The notes beneath the pieces were generated by a model, which ran no database searches, was not told the DNA's origin, and saw nothing but the letters and a program-made list of their open reading frames with translations. From assembly GCF_042680725.1 (NCBI RefSeq), contig NZ_JBHUEK010000031.1:62001-126000 (forward strand): a DNA stretch of 64,000 nt, given 5' to 3'. Below, one piece after another: positions 26,449 through 35,600 of this stretch. Position numbers and translations under genes: made by a program. Origin of the DNA: Ferdinandcohnia salidurans (GTDB lineage Bacteria; Bacillota; Bacilli; Bacillales; Bacillaceae_L). The stretch's first letter is position 1. Every line of letters begins with the position of its first letter.

Positions 26449-26554
26449 CTATTAATTTTTAATTTTGTACGATATAATATTGGTTATGAGTTTTTCGCAT
26501 GATTAACAATAAATTACTACTCTTTATTCGCGTATCAGAAAGGAAGATACATAT

Positions 26555-27577
26555 ATGTTTGGAATAGGTACAAGAGACCTTGGTATAGATTTAGGGACGG
26601 CTAATACACTTGTTTTCATTAAAGGTAAAGGAATCGCAGTGAGAGAGCCATCGGTCGTTGCCATGCAAACAGATACAAAGCAGATTGTGGCAGTCGGAAA
26701 TGATGCTAAAAACATGATTGGGCGTACACCCGGGAATGTTGTTGCGCTTCGTCCGATGAAGGACGGTGTCATCGCTGACTACGAAACAACCGCGACAATG
26801 ATGAAGTATTACATTAACCAAGCGGTTAAAACAAAGAACTTTTTCTCTAGAAAGCCATATATTATGGTTTGTGTGCCATCCGGAATTACAGCAGTTGAAC
26901 AACGCGCGGTAATCGACGCAACTCGTCAGGCTGGTGCGAGAGATGCCTATCCAATCGAGGAGCCATTCGCAGCGGCAATTGGCGCTAACCTTCCTGTATG
27001 GGAACCAACTGGCAGTATGATCGTTGATATTGGTGGTGGTACAACAGAAGTAGCGATTATTTCTTTAGGTGGTATCGTTACAAGTCAGTCCATCCGTATT
27101 GCTGGTGATGAAATGGATGATGCCATTATTCAATATATCCGAAAGACTTACAACCTTATGATTGGAGATCGGACGGCGGAAGCAATCAAGGTTGAGATTG
27201 GATCAGCGGGTGCTCCAGAAGGTGTAGAGAACATGGAAATCCGCGGAAGAGACTTATTAACTGGTTTACCAAAAACAATTGAAATTACAGCAGCAGAAAT
27301 TTCGGGTGCACTTCATGATACAGTGTATGCGATAGTCGATGCTGTTAAAAATACGCTTGAAAAGACGCCACCTGAATTAGCAGCAGATATTATGGATCGT
27401 GGAATTGTGCTAGCTGGTGGGGGAGCTCTTTTACGAAATTTGGATAAGGTTATTAGTGAAGAGACAAGTATGCCTGTTCTAATCGCCGAAAACCCATTAG
27501 ATTGTGTCGCAATCGGAACAGGAAAAGCGCTCGACCATATCCATTTATTTAAAGGGAAATCAAAGGATTTACGATAG
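26555..27577 (+). CDS. mreB: Rod shape-determining protein MreB
   Basis: 340-aa bacterial actin that directs lateral cell-wall synthesis under the membrane. Seen: phosphate-1 motif DLGTANTLVFIKGKG, phosphate-2 MIVDIGGGTTEVAIISLGG, and the adenosine motif GIVLAGGGALLRNLD. Full family length. A TATAAT at 26473-26478 in the 106-bp gap may be its -10, but no good -35 is seen. Followed by mreC and mreD; a hairpin separates mreB from mreC. Confidence 0.98.
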   Translation: MFGIGTRDLGIDLGTANTLVFIKGKGIAVREPSVVAMQTDTKQIVAVGNDAKNMIGRTPGNVVALRPMKDGVIADYETTATMMKYYINQAVKTKNFFSRKPYIMVCVPSGITAVEQRAVIDATRQAGARDAYPIEEPFAAAIGANLPVWEPTGSMIVDIGGGTTEVAIISLGGIVTSQSIRIAGDEMDDAIIQYIRKTYNLMIGDRTAEAIKVEIGSAGAPEGVENMEIRGRDLLTGLPKTIEITAAEISGALHDTVYAIVDAVKNTLEKTPPELAADIMDRGIVLAGGGALLRNLDKVISEETSMPVLIAENPLDCVAIGTGKALDHIHLFKGKSKDLR

Positions 27578-27584
27578 GGGACTT

Positions 27585-27615
27585 ATATAGTGGGGAATTT
27601 AACTTCCCCACTATA
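27585..27615 (+). other. Strong hairpin between mreB and mreC
   Basis: ATATAGTGGGGAA pairs with TTCCCCACTATAT around a short loop (TTTAAC region). There is no T-tract, so it may slow decay or partly attenuate transcription and not act as a full terminator. Confidence 0.6.
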
Positions 27616-27652
27616 TGTGTTGAAATTTAAGTTTAGTTAGAGGGTGTAACAC

Positions 27653-28516
27653 ATGCCACAATTTTTTCTCAATAAGCGACTAATCATCTTACTTGTTTGT
27701 ATCATCGTTCTAGTGGCATTGATTGGATTTTCCTTACAAGAGCGTAACAAATTATCATGGCCGGAGCAATTTATAAAAGACTCAGTTGGCTGGGGTCAGA
27801 GTGTTTTTCATCAGCCCTCACAAGCCATTGCGGGATTTTTTGATAATATAAATCATATACAAAATACATATGAAGAGAATAAACTCTTAAAGGAAAAGCT
27901 TGATTCCTATGGTCAATTAGAAGCAAAAGTACAGGAGTTAGAAAAAGAAAATGGAAAATTACGCGACGTCCTGGAAAAAACGGAATCTCTTGATCATTTT
28001 AATAAAATACAGGCCACTGTTATAGGACGTAACCCTGACCAATGGCATGAAATCATTACAGTTAATCGTGGGACTCGGCATGGCGTGGAAGTTGACATGG
28101 CGGTGATTACCTCAAAAGGATTAATTGGAAAGGTAAAGCATGCCAACACATTTACTTCTACCATCCAGCTTTTGAGTTCTCCTAATCGAATTAACCGAAT
28201 CTCTGCTTACATTCAAGGGGAATCAAAGATTATGGGCTTAATTGAGGGGTATGACGAAGAAAAAGAAGCTCTACTATTTAAAATCAATACGCCAGATTCT
28301 AAGATTGAAAAAAATCAAAAAGTACTTACTTCCGGGCTAGGTGGAATTTTCCCAAGTGAACTGTATATTGGTGAGGTTATGGATATTGTACCTGACGATT
28401 ATGGATTAACAAAAACAGCCTATATCAGACCAGCTGCTGATTTTTATGAAATTGATCATGTAATCATTGTCGAGAGAACGATGATTGTACCGGAAGAAGA
28501 GGAGGAAGAATCGTGA
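27653..28516 (+). CDS. mreC: Rod shape-determining protein MreC
   Basis: 287-aa bitopic protein of the elongasome, scaffold between MreB/MreD and penicillin-binding proteins outside the membrane. Seen: a transmembrane helix (about 8-26; LIILLVCIIVLVALIGF), a coiled coil (about 75-115), and two beta-barrel subdomains with VIGRNPDQWHEIITVNRGTR and LTSGLGGIFPSELYIGEV. Short acidic C-terminus. It overlaps mreD by 4 bp (GTGA), indicating translational coupling. Confidence 0.96.
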   Translation: MPQFFLNKRLIILLVCIIVLVALIGFSLQERNKLSWPEQFIKDSVGWGQSVFHQPSQAIAGFFDNINHIQNTYEENKLLKEKLDSYGQLEAKVQELEKENGKLRDVLEKTESLDHFNKIQATVIGRNPDQWHEIITVNRGTRHGVEVDMAVITSKGLIGKVKHANTFTSTIQLLSSPNRINRISAYIQGESKIMGLIEGYDEEKEALLFKINTPDSKIEKNQKVLTSGLGGIFPSELYIGEVMDIVPDDYGLTKTAYIRPAADFYEIDHVIIVERTMIVPEEEEEES

Positions 28517-29022
28517 AGCGTTTCGTTCTTCCCCTTATTTTGTTCTTTGTTTTTTTACTGGAAAGCAGCTTTGTTGATTTAGTGCCAGCAGATATTTTTC
28601 ACAAAGAGAATGTCTATGTACCTCGTTTTTTATTTTTATTGATTGCTTTTATTACAGTCTATTTTAATAAACCAGTTGGACTTTTATATGGGGCTATCTT
28701 TGGTTTACTTTATGATATTGTTTACACGGAAGTTTTAGGAGTTTATTTGTTTTTATTCACACTTGTGGTCTATCTTATTTCCTGGGCAAGTCGAATTTTA
28801 CAAACAAATATCTTTGTCATCTCTTTTCTAAGTCTCATTGGAATCTTTGTTTTGGAATTTTGTGTGTATGGTGTAAATTTGGTAATCGGTTCTACTACTA
28901 TTTCAATAGAACGATTCCTTCAAATCCGAATTTTACCGACGTTACTACTAAATAGTATATTTATACTAGTGTTTGCATTTCCCTTTAAGAAATTACTAGG
29001 AAAGCTGCATATTGAAGAATAA
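28513..29022 (+). CDS. mreD: Rod shape-determining protein MreD
   Basis: 169-aa integral membrane protein with five or six hydrophobic segments; partner of MreC and RodA. Seen: MKRFVLPLILFFVFLLES at the start and GAIFGLLYDIVYTEVLGVY in the middle, typical of MreD. The GTG start at 28513 overlaps the mreC stop, and the Shine-Dalgarno GGAGGAAG lies within the mreC 3' end. Confidence 0.94.
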   Translation: MKRFVLPLILFFVFLLESSFVDLVPADIFHKENVYVPRFLFLLIAFITVYFNKPVGLLYGAIFGLLYDIVYTEVLGVYLFLFTLVVYLISWASRILQTNIFVISFLSLIGIFVLEFCVYGVNLVIGSTTISIERFLQIRILPTLLLNSIFILVFAFPFKKLLGKLHIEE

Positions 29023-29114
29023 GTAGAATTTGATAGAATCTCTTAAAAAAATTTGATAATTAACAGGAAAAATGGAGTCTCTTGTTGAAGTATATTATCG
29101 TTGAGGTGAACGTC

Positions 29115-29798
29115 GTGAAAGGACAAAAACAACAGTATGTTACAATAAAAGGGACAAAAGACGGACTAACGTTGCATCTCGATGATTCTTGTTCATTTAA
29201 AGAGCTAATCGAAGACTTAGAGATTAAGCTTTCCCTGAATCAGAAGCGGAATGATGATGTTCCGTTTGTTCCTGTTAAAGTAAAGATTGGTAATCGTTTT
29301 TTATCACAAGATCAAGAAGAAGAAATCAGGTCGATTATTCGAAATAAAAAACATTTGGTCGTAGATTTAATTGATAGTAACGTTGTTACAAAACAAGAAG
29401 CAGAAGAGATGAGAAAGAAGCATGAAATCGTTTCAGTCGCTAAGGTGATTCGTTCTGGACAAGTTCTAAAGGTCGAAGGAGATCTTATGCTAGTTGGTGA
29501 CGTGAACCCTGGAGCTACTGTGATCGCTGGAGGAAATATTTTTATTTTAGGCACTTTACGCGGAATTGCACATGCCGGTTTCAATGGGAGACGAGATGCG
29601 ATCATCACTGCAGCAGTTATGAAACCTACGCAGCTTCGGATTGGTGACATCATGAATAGAGCACCAGACGCTGTTCAAACAGAAAACAATCTAATGGAAT
29701 GTGCCTATGTGGACGATAATGAGACAATTGTAGTAGATAGATTGCAACAGTTAACTCATTTAAGACCTAATTTAACAAGGTTAGAAGGGGGAATCTAG
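29115..29798 (+). CDS. minC: Septum site-determining protein MinC
   Basis: 227-aa FtsZ-assembly inhibitor that works with MinD to block polar septa. Seen: N-terminal domain starting MKGQKQQYVTIKGTKDGL and a C-terminal beta-helix with VEGDLMLVGDVNPGATVIAGG and LRGIAHAGFNGRRDA, the MinC_C signature. GTG 29115 has GAGGTGA 5 nt upstream and gives the normal length; an upstream in-frame TTG at 29082 is rejected. minD follows after 2 bp. Confidence 0.96.
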   Translation: MKGQKQQYVTIKGTKDGLTLHLDDSCSFKELIEDLEIKLSLNQKRNDDVPFVPVKVKIGNRFLSQDQEEEIRSIIRNKKHLVVDLIDSNVVTKQEAEEMRKKHEIVSVAKVIRSGQVLKVEGDLMLVGDVNPGATVIAGGNIFILGTLRGIAHAGFNGRRDAIITAAVMKPTQLRIGDIMNRAPDAVQTENNLMECAYVDDNETIVVDRLQQLTHLRPNLTRLEGGI

Positions 29799-29800
29799 CT

Positions 29801-30601
29801 GTGGGAGAGGCTATAGTTATAACATCAGGAAAAGGTGGAGTCGGAAAGACGACCACGTCTGCTAACGTAGGCACTTCCTTGGCTGTGCTAGGGAAACGAG
29901 TATGTTTAATAGATACAGATATTGGCCTGCGTAATCTAGATGTTGTTATGGGTCTTGAAAATCGCATCATTTATGATTTAGTTGACGTTATTCAGGGTCG
30001 TTGTAAGCTTAAACAAGCCTTAGTTAAGGATAAAAGATTCGAAGACCATCTATATTTACTGCCAGCTGCCCAAACAAGTGATAAAACTGCAGTAGAACCT
30101 AGCCAAATGAAAAATTTGGTAGAGGAGTTAAAACAGGATTTTGATTATATAATCATCGACTGTCCTGCCGGAATTGAACAAGGCTTTCAAAATGCTATTG
30201 CTGGGGCGGACAAAGCGATTGTTGTAACAACACCAGAAACTTCTGCCGTTCGAGACGCCGACCGCATAATTGGATTACTTGAAAAAGAGGATGTCGAACC
30301 ACCACGTCTCATCGTAAACCGGATACGGAATCATATGATGAAATCAGGTGAGATGCTTGATATTGATGAAATTGTGACACATCTCTCAATCGACTTAATC
30401 GGAATTGTCTCAGATGATGATGAAGTTATTAAAGCGTCAAACAGTGGTGAGCCAATTGCCTTAAATTCAAGCAGTAAAACAGGAATTGCTTATCGAAATA
30501 TAGCGCGAAGAATTTTAGGGGAGTCGATTCCACTTCAATCACTTGAAAACGACCCTAAAGGGATGTTCTCAAAGATTAAGAAATTCTTTGGAGTACGTTA
30601 A
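29801..30601 (+). CDS. minD: Septum site-determining ATPase MinD
   Basis: 266-aa ParA-type ATPase that recruits MinC to the membrane. Seen: the deviant Walker A GKGGVGKTT at residues 10-18, CLIDTDIGLRNLDVVMGLE, Walker B DYIIIDCPAGIEQGF, and a C-terminal amphipathic helix (GMFSKIKKFFGV) serving as membrane-targeting sequence. GTG start. Last gene before a terminator and the insertion sequence. Confidence 0.97.
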   Translation: MGEAIVITSGKGGVGKTTTSANVGTSLAVLGKRVCLIDTDIGLRNLDVVMGLENRIIYDLVDVIQGRCKLKQALVKDKRFEDHLYLLPAAQTSDKTAVEPSQMKNLVEELKQDFDYIIIDCPAGIEQGFQNAIAGADKAIVVTTPETSAVRDADRIIGLLEKEDVEPPRLIVNRIRNHMMKSGEMLDIDEIVTHLSIDLIGIVSDDDEVIKASNSGEPIALNSSSKTGIAYRNIARRILGESIPLQSLENDPKGMFSKIKKFFGVR

Positions 30602-30630
30602 ACCACCTTACAAAATGAGGTGGTTTTTTA
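30601..30630 (+). terminator. Terminator after minD
   Basis: AACCACCT pairs with AGGTGGTT (loop TACAAAATG), followed by TTTTTA. The insertion sequence lies immediately downstream. Confidence 0.9.
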
Positions 30631-30632
30631 TT

Positions 30633-30640
30633 ATTGTAAA
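30633..30640 (+). repeat. Target site duplication, left copy
   Basis: ATTGTAAA directly abuts the left inverted repeat and is exactly repeated at 32095-32102 after the right inverted repeat. Eight bp is the duplication length known for ISL3-family elements. Confidence 0.93.
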
Positions 30641-30690
30641 GGCTCTATAATATTTGTTGGGGTTTAGAAAAAAATTTTGTGTGCATAAAA

Positions 30691-30761
30691 ATACACGCAA
30701 ACTCTTCATTCTTTTATACTTGAATTGTCGAGAAACAAGTAAAGAATGGAGTTGCGTGTAT
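30691..30761 (+). promoter_or_regulatory. Long hairpin enclosing the transposase start
   Basis: The arm at 30691-30714 (ATACACGCAAACTC...) pairs with 30741-30761 (AAAGAATGGAGTTGCGTGTA...): 21 bp paired with three bulged bases, plus an inner ACTTG with CAAGT stem. The GGAG Shine-Dalgarno (30748-30751) and the GTG start codon (30756) are both in the stem, so read-through transcripts would be poorly translated. This resembles the protection of IS10/IS50 transposase from outside transcription. Confidence 0.7.
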
Positions 30762-31976
30762 ATTGATTTTACCATGATTATTCCAGGATTAAAAGGGTCA
30801 ATCTTAACCAGTGTTGAAGAGGTGGGAGAAGTTGTACGACTGTACGTTGAAATGGAACGGAAAGTACACCGGTGCCCTAAATGCAATCAAAGGACGAGGA
30901 AAGTTCATGACTATCGTGTACAAAAAATCCAACACTTAAAGTGGTTTGAAAGAAAAACTCAGATCTTTTATAAGCGAAGACGATATGCATGTGAATGTGG
31001 AAAACGTTTTTCTGAGAAAAACCCTTTTGTCATGCGCTATCAACGTACTTCTATCGAATGGAATCAAGCAATATCAATCAAAGCAATTAAGGGGAAAACA
31101 TTCAAAGAAACGGCTGAGAACTATGGATGCTCTTCATCAACAATTATTCGTCGATTCGATCAAATCTCTAGAACTGAAATTCGCCCTGTTGAAGAATTAC
31201 CTACGGTAATAGCGATAGATGAATACAAAGGTGATACCCGAGAAGGTAAATACCAGTTAATCATTGCGGATGGGATAACAAAAGAACCGATTGATATTCT
31301 ACCAAATCGCTATAAACGTACGATAAAGGACTACTTACGAAAGCATGGTTCTAGAGTTCAAATAGTCATAATGGATATGAATCATTCCTTTAAAGCAGCC
31401 GTTCAAGAGGCATTGGGTAAACCTGTTATTGTAGCTGATAGGTTTCATTTTTGTCGTTATATCTATTGGGGGCTTGATGCAGTAAGACGACGGGTACAAA
31501 ACGAGTTTCATGGCTACGATCGTAAAAAGTGTAAGCGAATGAAACATGTATTTCATAAAGATAGCCAGCGCTTGACCAAGGATGAACGATGGCATTTGGA
31601 TAGATACTTGGAAATGTCAGAGGAGCTCCAACGAGCTTATGAGATTAAAGAGGCCTATCGAGCTTGGTTTTTACGTGCCAAAGAAAAAGGAAAAAGCAAT
31701 ATTAGCCTAGTAAAAAAGGAACTCGAAGAGTTATATAAGTTCATTGGGGAATCGAAGATACCCGAGATGATTAAAGCAATAAAGACCATTCAAAATTGGC
31801 AAGTTGAAGTATTAAACAGTTTTGCCTATGAATATTCAAATGGATTTCTAGAAGGAATTAATAATTCCACCAAAGTTCTTAAGAGAAACGCTTATGGATT
31901 TAGGGTTTTTGAACGCTTTAGAGCTAAAATTTTATTAACACACAAGTATAAAAGAATTGGGGTACATATTGGTTAA
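30756..31976 (+). CDS. ISL3-family transposase
   Basis: About 406 aa. Seen: an N-terminal zinc finger (CPKCNQ...CECGK), a helix-turn-helix region (TFKETAENYGCSSSTIIRRFDQI), and the DDE domain: VIAIDEYKG (first Asp), IVIMDMNHSFKAAVQ and IVADRFHF (second Asp region), and ANGFLEGINN-like NGFLEGINNSTKVLKR carrying the catalytic Glu. GTG 30756 with GGAG 4 nt upstream is the most likely start; the frame is open further upstream to 30654. The gene is intact, with no frameshift seen. Confidence 0.93.
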   Translation: MYIDFTMIIPGLKGSILTSVEEVGEVVRLYVEMERKVHRCPKCNQRTRKVHDYRVQKIQHLKWFERKTQIFYKRRRYACECGKRFSEKNPFVMRYQRTSIEWNQAISIKAIKGKTFKETAENYGCSSSTIIRRFDQISRTEIRPVEELPTVIAIDEYKGDTREGKYQLIIADGITKEPIDILPNRYKRTIKDYLRKHGSRVQIVIMDMNHSFKAAVQEALGKPVIVADRFHFCRYIYWGLDAVRRRVQNEFHGYDRKKCKRMKHVFHKDSQRLTKDERWHLDRYLEMSEELQRAYEIKEAYRAWFLRAKEKGKSNISLVKKELEELYKFIGESKIPEMIKAIKTIQNWQVEVLNSFAYEYSNGFLEGINNSTKVLKRNAYGFRVFERFRAKILLTHKYKRIGVHIG

Positions 31977-31999
31977 CCGAGTTAGTGAGTATTCTTCTG

Positions 32000-32040
32000 T
32001 ATAAAAAATGATGAATGGTACCCATCCATCATTTTTTATA
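32000..32040 (+). terminator. Terminator inside the insertion sequence
   Basis: ATAAAAAATGATG and CATCATTTTTTATA form a long, near-symmetric stem (with ATGG and CCAT inside and a short loop). Its symmetry with A- and T-runs on both sides would let it terminate in either direction. Confidence 0.8.
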
Positions 32041-32094
32041 CAGGCCACCAAGCGAAGCGCGGTAGCCTATAACCCCAACATTTGACTTAGAACC

Positions 32095-32102
32095 ATTGTA
32101 AA
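32095..32102 (+). repeat. Target site duplication, right copy
   Basis: ATTGTAAA, identical to 30633-30640 and directly abutting the right inverted repeat of the insertion sequence. Confidence 0.93.
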
Positions 32103-32690
32103 AGGCCTTCTTAAAGTGAGCCACTATAAATTTAAGTAAAGCTATGAGAATTTAGTCCTTCCCCGTCATTATTAAGAATCTGAATTAGGAGACTGTACCT
32201 ATCGTAATCGCTAGAAATAAAGGAATAAATTACCAACTTACGTTCGACCTGAATAATTTCAAAAAAATTAGAAGGAGAATATAATCATTTTTGGAGAACA
32301 TTTTGGAAATTCCTTACAAGTAAGACGTTCTACCTAACAAATAAATTTGTAATCTTTTGTTATGAAAGGTAAAGCAAAGTCCCTATTTTCTTGAAAAACC
32401 CCCAAAAAACACATAGCGAAACGAATATATATTAATTCGTACTAAACTCCTTATTTGTCTTTTTCCATATAATACAAATTAACCAAATTCTGAATCTTCA
32501 AACAAATTAGTCGTTTTTCGACACTTTTTTCATATTTTTTTAGCTAAGGTTAATTCATACCTGTACTTCTACATAATGTTATTTCCAGATGGAAATACGC
32601 GGTATCTAAGAGACCCCAATGAATTGGAGTATAGGAATCTATCGAAAGGAGGACAAATCAGATCGTAAAAAAATAAAGGGAGGAAACCTG
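32103..32690 (+). other. 588-bp non-coding stretch upstream of bpr
   Basis: AT-rich with stop codons in all frames and no gene seen. It holds a short inverted repeat ACGAAT...ATTCGT at 32421-32440 and a small hairpin followed by a T-rich tract (GTCGTTTTTCGAC then ACTTTTTT, about 32510-32530). It probably contains the bpr promoter and operators, but I could not identify a convincing -35/-10 pair. Confidence 0.5.
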
Positions 32691-35600
32691 ATGAGGAAAA
32701 AAGGGAAACGTAGGTTAACAAAGGTTGCAAGTATCGTAATGTGTGCGTTATTACTAGCACCGAGTGTAATGGCTTCGCAAACATTTGCTCAGGCAAAGGA
32801 ACCTTCAACATCTTACCTAGGAAATAATAATGATGTGGCTTCTAGTAAAATTTCTAAAAGCTTACAAGACAAATTCGCCGATGAGAAGATGGTTACTTTT
32901 CTTGTTAAGTTCAAGGAACAAGTTGATTCTAACAAAATAGCAAATGAAGCAGCTAAAAAAGCTAGTATCCAAAAATCTACAGTAGCTAAAACAAAATCGA
33001 TAAAACGAAATGCAATTGTTTCAGAACTTCGTACAACAGCGATTGAAACACAAGGTGATGTGAAGACATATCTTCAAAAAGAAGAGGCTTCGGGTAATGC
33101 AAAGGATATTAAATCCTTCTTCATTGTAAACGGAATGGCGGTTACGGCAACGAAAGATGTTATGGAGAAAATCGCATCATTCCCTGAGGTTGAAAAAGTG
33201 TTACCTAATGAAACACGAACATTGCATGTTCCAGTAACGGAAAAGTCTTCAGTAGCAGTTGAATCAAAAGCGACTCCTCAAAACATTGAGTGGAATATTG
33301 ATCGTGTTGGAGCTCCGCAGGTTTGGGAGATGGGAATCGATGGAGCTGGTACGGTTGTTGCTAGCATTGATACGGGTGTTCAATGGAATCACCCAGCATT
33401 AATGGAGCAGTATCGTGGCTATGACCCAGCTAATCCAAGCAATCCGAACCACCAGTTTAGCTGGTTTGATGCCACTGCTGGTCAATCTACTCCGTATGAC
33501 GATATTGGTCATGGAACACATGTTACAGGTACAATGGTTGGTGCAGAGCCAAATGGTGCAAATCAGATTGGTGTTGCTCCAGGTGCAAAGTGGATCGCGG
33601 TTAAGGCATTTACAGATGCTGGAGGGTCCGATATTGACTTATTAGAAGCAGGGGAATGGATTATCGCTCCTGGTGGTAATCCGGATATGGCTCCTGATGT
33701 TGTTAACAATTCATGGGGTGGGGGACCTGGTTTAGATGAATGGTATCGCCCAATGGTCCAAAACTGGAGAGCAGCAGATATTTTCCCAGAGTTTTCTGCA
33801 GGTAATACAACATTATTTAATCCAGGTGGCCCAGGATCAATTGCTACACCAGCAAACTATCCTGAATCGTTTGCAACTGGCGCAACGGATATTAATGATC
33901 GATTGGCAGGGTTCTCGTTACAAGGTCCTTCACCATATGAAGGAGATATTAAACCGGATATTTCAGCTCCAGGTGTGAATATTCGTTCATCCGTTCCTGG
34001 TAGCGGATATGAAGGTGGCTGGAATGGAACATCAATGGCAGGTCCGCATATTTCTGCTATTGTAGCTTTATTAAAACAAGCAAATGCATCATTAACGATT
34101 GAACAAATTGAAGAGATCATTACATCAACTGCAACGCCTTTAACTGACGGTACTTTCCCAGAATCACCTAACTTTGGTTATGGGTATGGTTTGGCTAACG
34201 CCTATCTAGCTGTCTCCTCAGTTGCTTCTGGACTAGGGAAAATTAAAGGTCAAGTTGCAAAGGATGGTATGGATGAAGAGGCTCCAACGTTTGAACATGC
34301 AGCACCTTCTGAAACCTATGCTGGAATGGACTTACCACTTTCGATTTCAGTACAAGACAACATAAGCATTACATCTGTTGTACTTCAATATGAAAATCAA
34401 GATGGTGAATGGGTGAATGTTACAGCTACTCAAACATCTGGAACGTACAATGAAGGAACATTCGAAGCAGTGATTCCAGGGGAAGACATTGCAGAGCCTT
34501 CTGTTTCATATCGATGGCAGGTGGTTGATTTTGGTCAAAATGATGTAACGACCGATGAATATGAAGTTACTGTACAGCCAGGTATTTCAGTCGGTTATTT
34601 CCAAGACTTTGAATCTACTCCTGTAGGTTGGTTCTCTTATGGTGCGGAGGATACTTGGCAATGGGGTGCTCCGACAAGTGGTCCAAATAGTGCGCATTCT
34701 GGAGAAAAAGTATATGCTACCAATCTAGCTGGACAATATAGCAGTCGAGCGAATATGACTCTTGTTATGCCACCAATTGACCTACCTGAAGGTCCAGCAT
34801 ACCTACAATACATGAACTGGTTTAATCTTGAACGTAACTGGGATTACGGTCACGTATTTGTTTCTACAGATATGGAAAACTGGACACAATTACTACGTAT
34901 CACAGATACATCTTCTGGATGGCAATCTGCAGAAATTGATTTATCAGAGTATGCGGGACAGCGTGTATATATTGGCTTCAATGTAACAACTGATGGAAGT
35001 GTAACTCGCGATGGCTGGTACATTGATGATGTACGTCTTTCAAATGAGCAACAGCCAGGTCAAAGTAAAGCTCAATTAGGAGTACAACCTACGAAGGGTG
35101 ATAGCGCAGACAGAGGGGACAGCTCAGTTTCTCTTAAAGAAGGAGAAAAAGTTGATCCTGCTAAAATTCAGCCAAAAGGTTCTCATATCGACTTTAAGGA
35201 AGTAGATGTTAATGAAACTAGCCCACAAGCTTTGCCTTTACATGCTCAAGTGAGCGTACTAGAATCGGGCCGATCTGTTTCAACTAATCCTGCTACTGGA
35301 GCTTATGAATTAATTCATGGCACAGGTGATTTTACAGTAGTTGCTGAAAGCTATGGGTACCATGCAGCACAACAAACTGTAACAGTCGAGGCAGAAGGTG
35401 AAGCAGTGGCAAACTTTGTTTTAGAGGAGAAAGCACAAGGAACAGTATCAGGCACAATTACAAATGCGGCAACAGGTGAACCTGTATCAGGTGCAACTCT
35501 ATTACTCGTAGAAGATGCAAATGTTACTCCTGTTGAGACAGATGAAAATGGTCAGTATTCACTTACTGCATATGAAGGTACGTATACTGTTCGTGTAATG

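Larger units (their letters stand above)
30641..32094 (+). mobile_element. Complete ISL3-family insertion sequence (1454 bp)
   Basis: Bounded by 24-bp imperfect inverted repeats: 30641-30664 (GGCTCTATA...TGTTGGGGTT) and 32071-32094 (complement reads GGTTCTAAG...TGTTGGGGTT), with 16 or 17 of 24 positions matching. Flanked by a perfect 8-bp direct repeat ATTGTAAA. It contains one intact transposase gene, a hairpin over its start, and a terminator near the right end. It inserted between the minD terminator and bpr without interrupting a visible gene. The intact ends and duplication suggest a fairly recent insertion. Confidence 0.93.
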
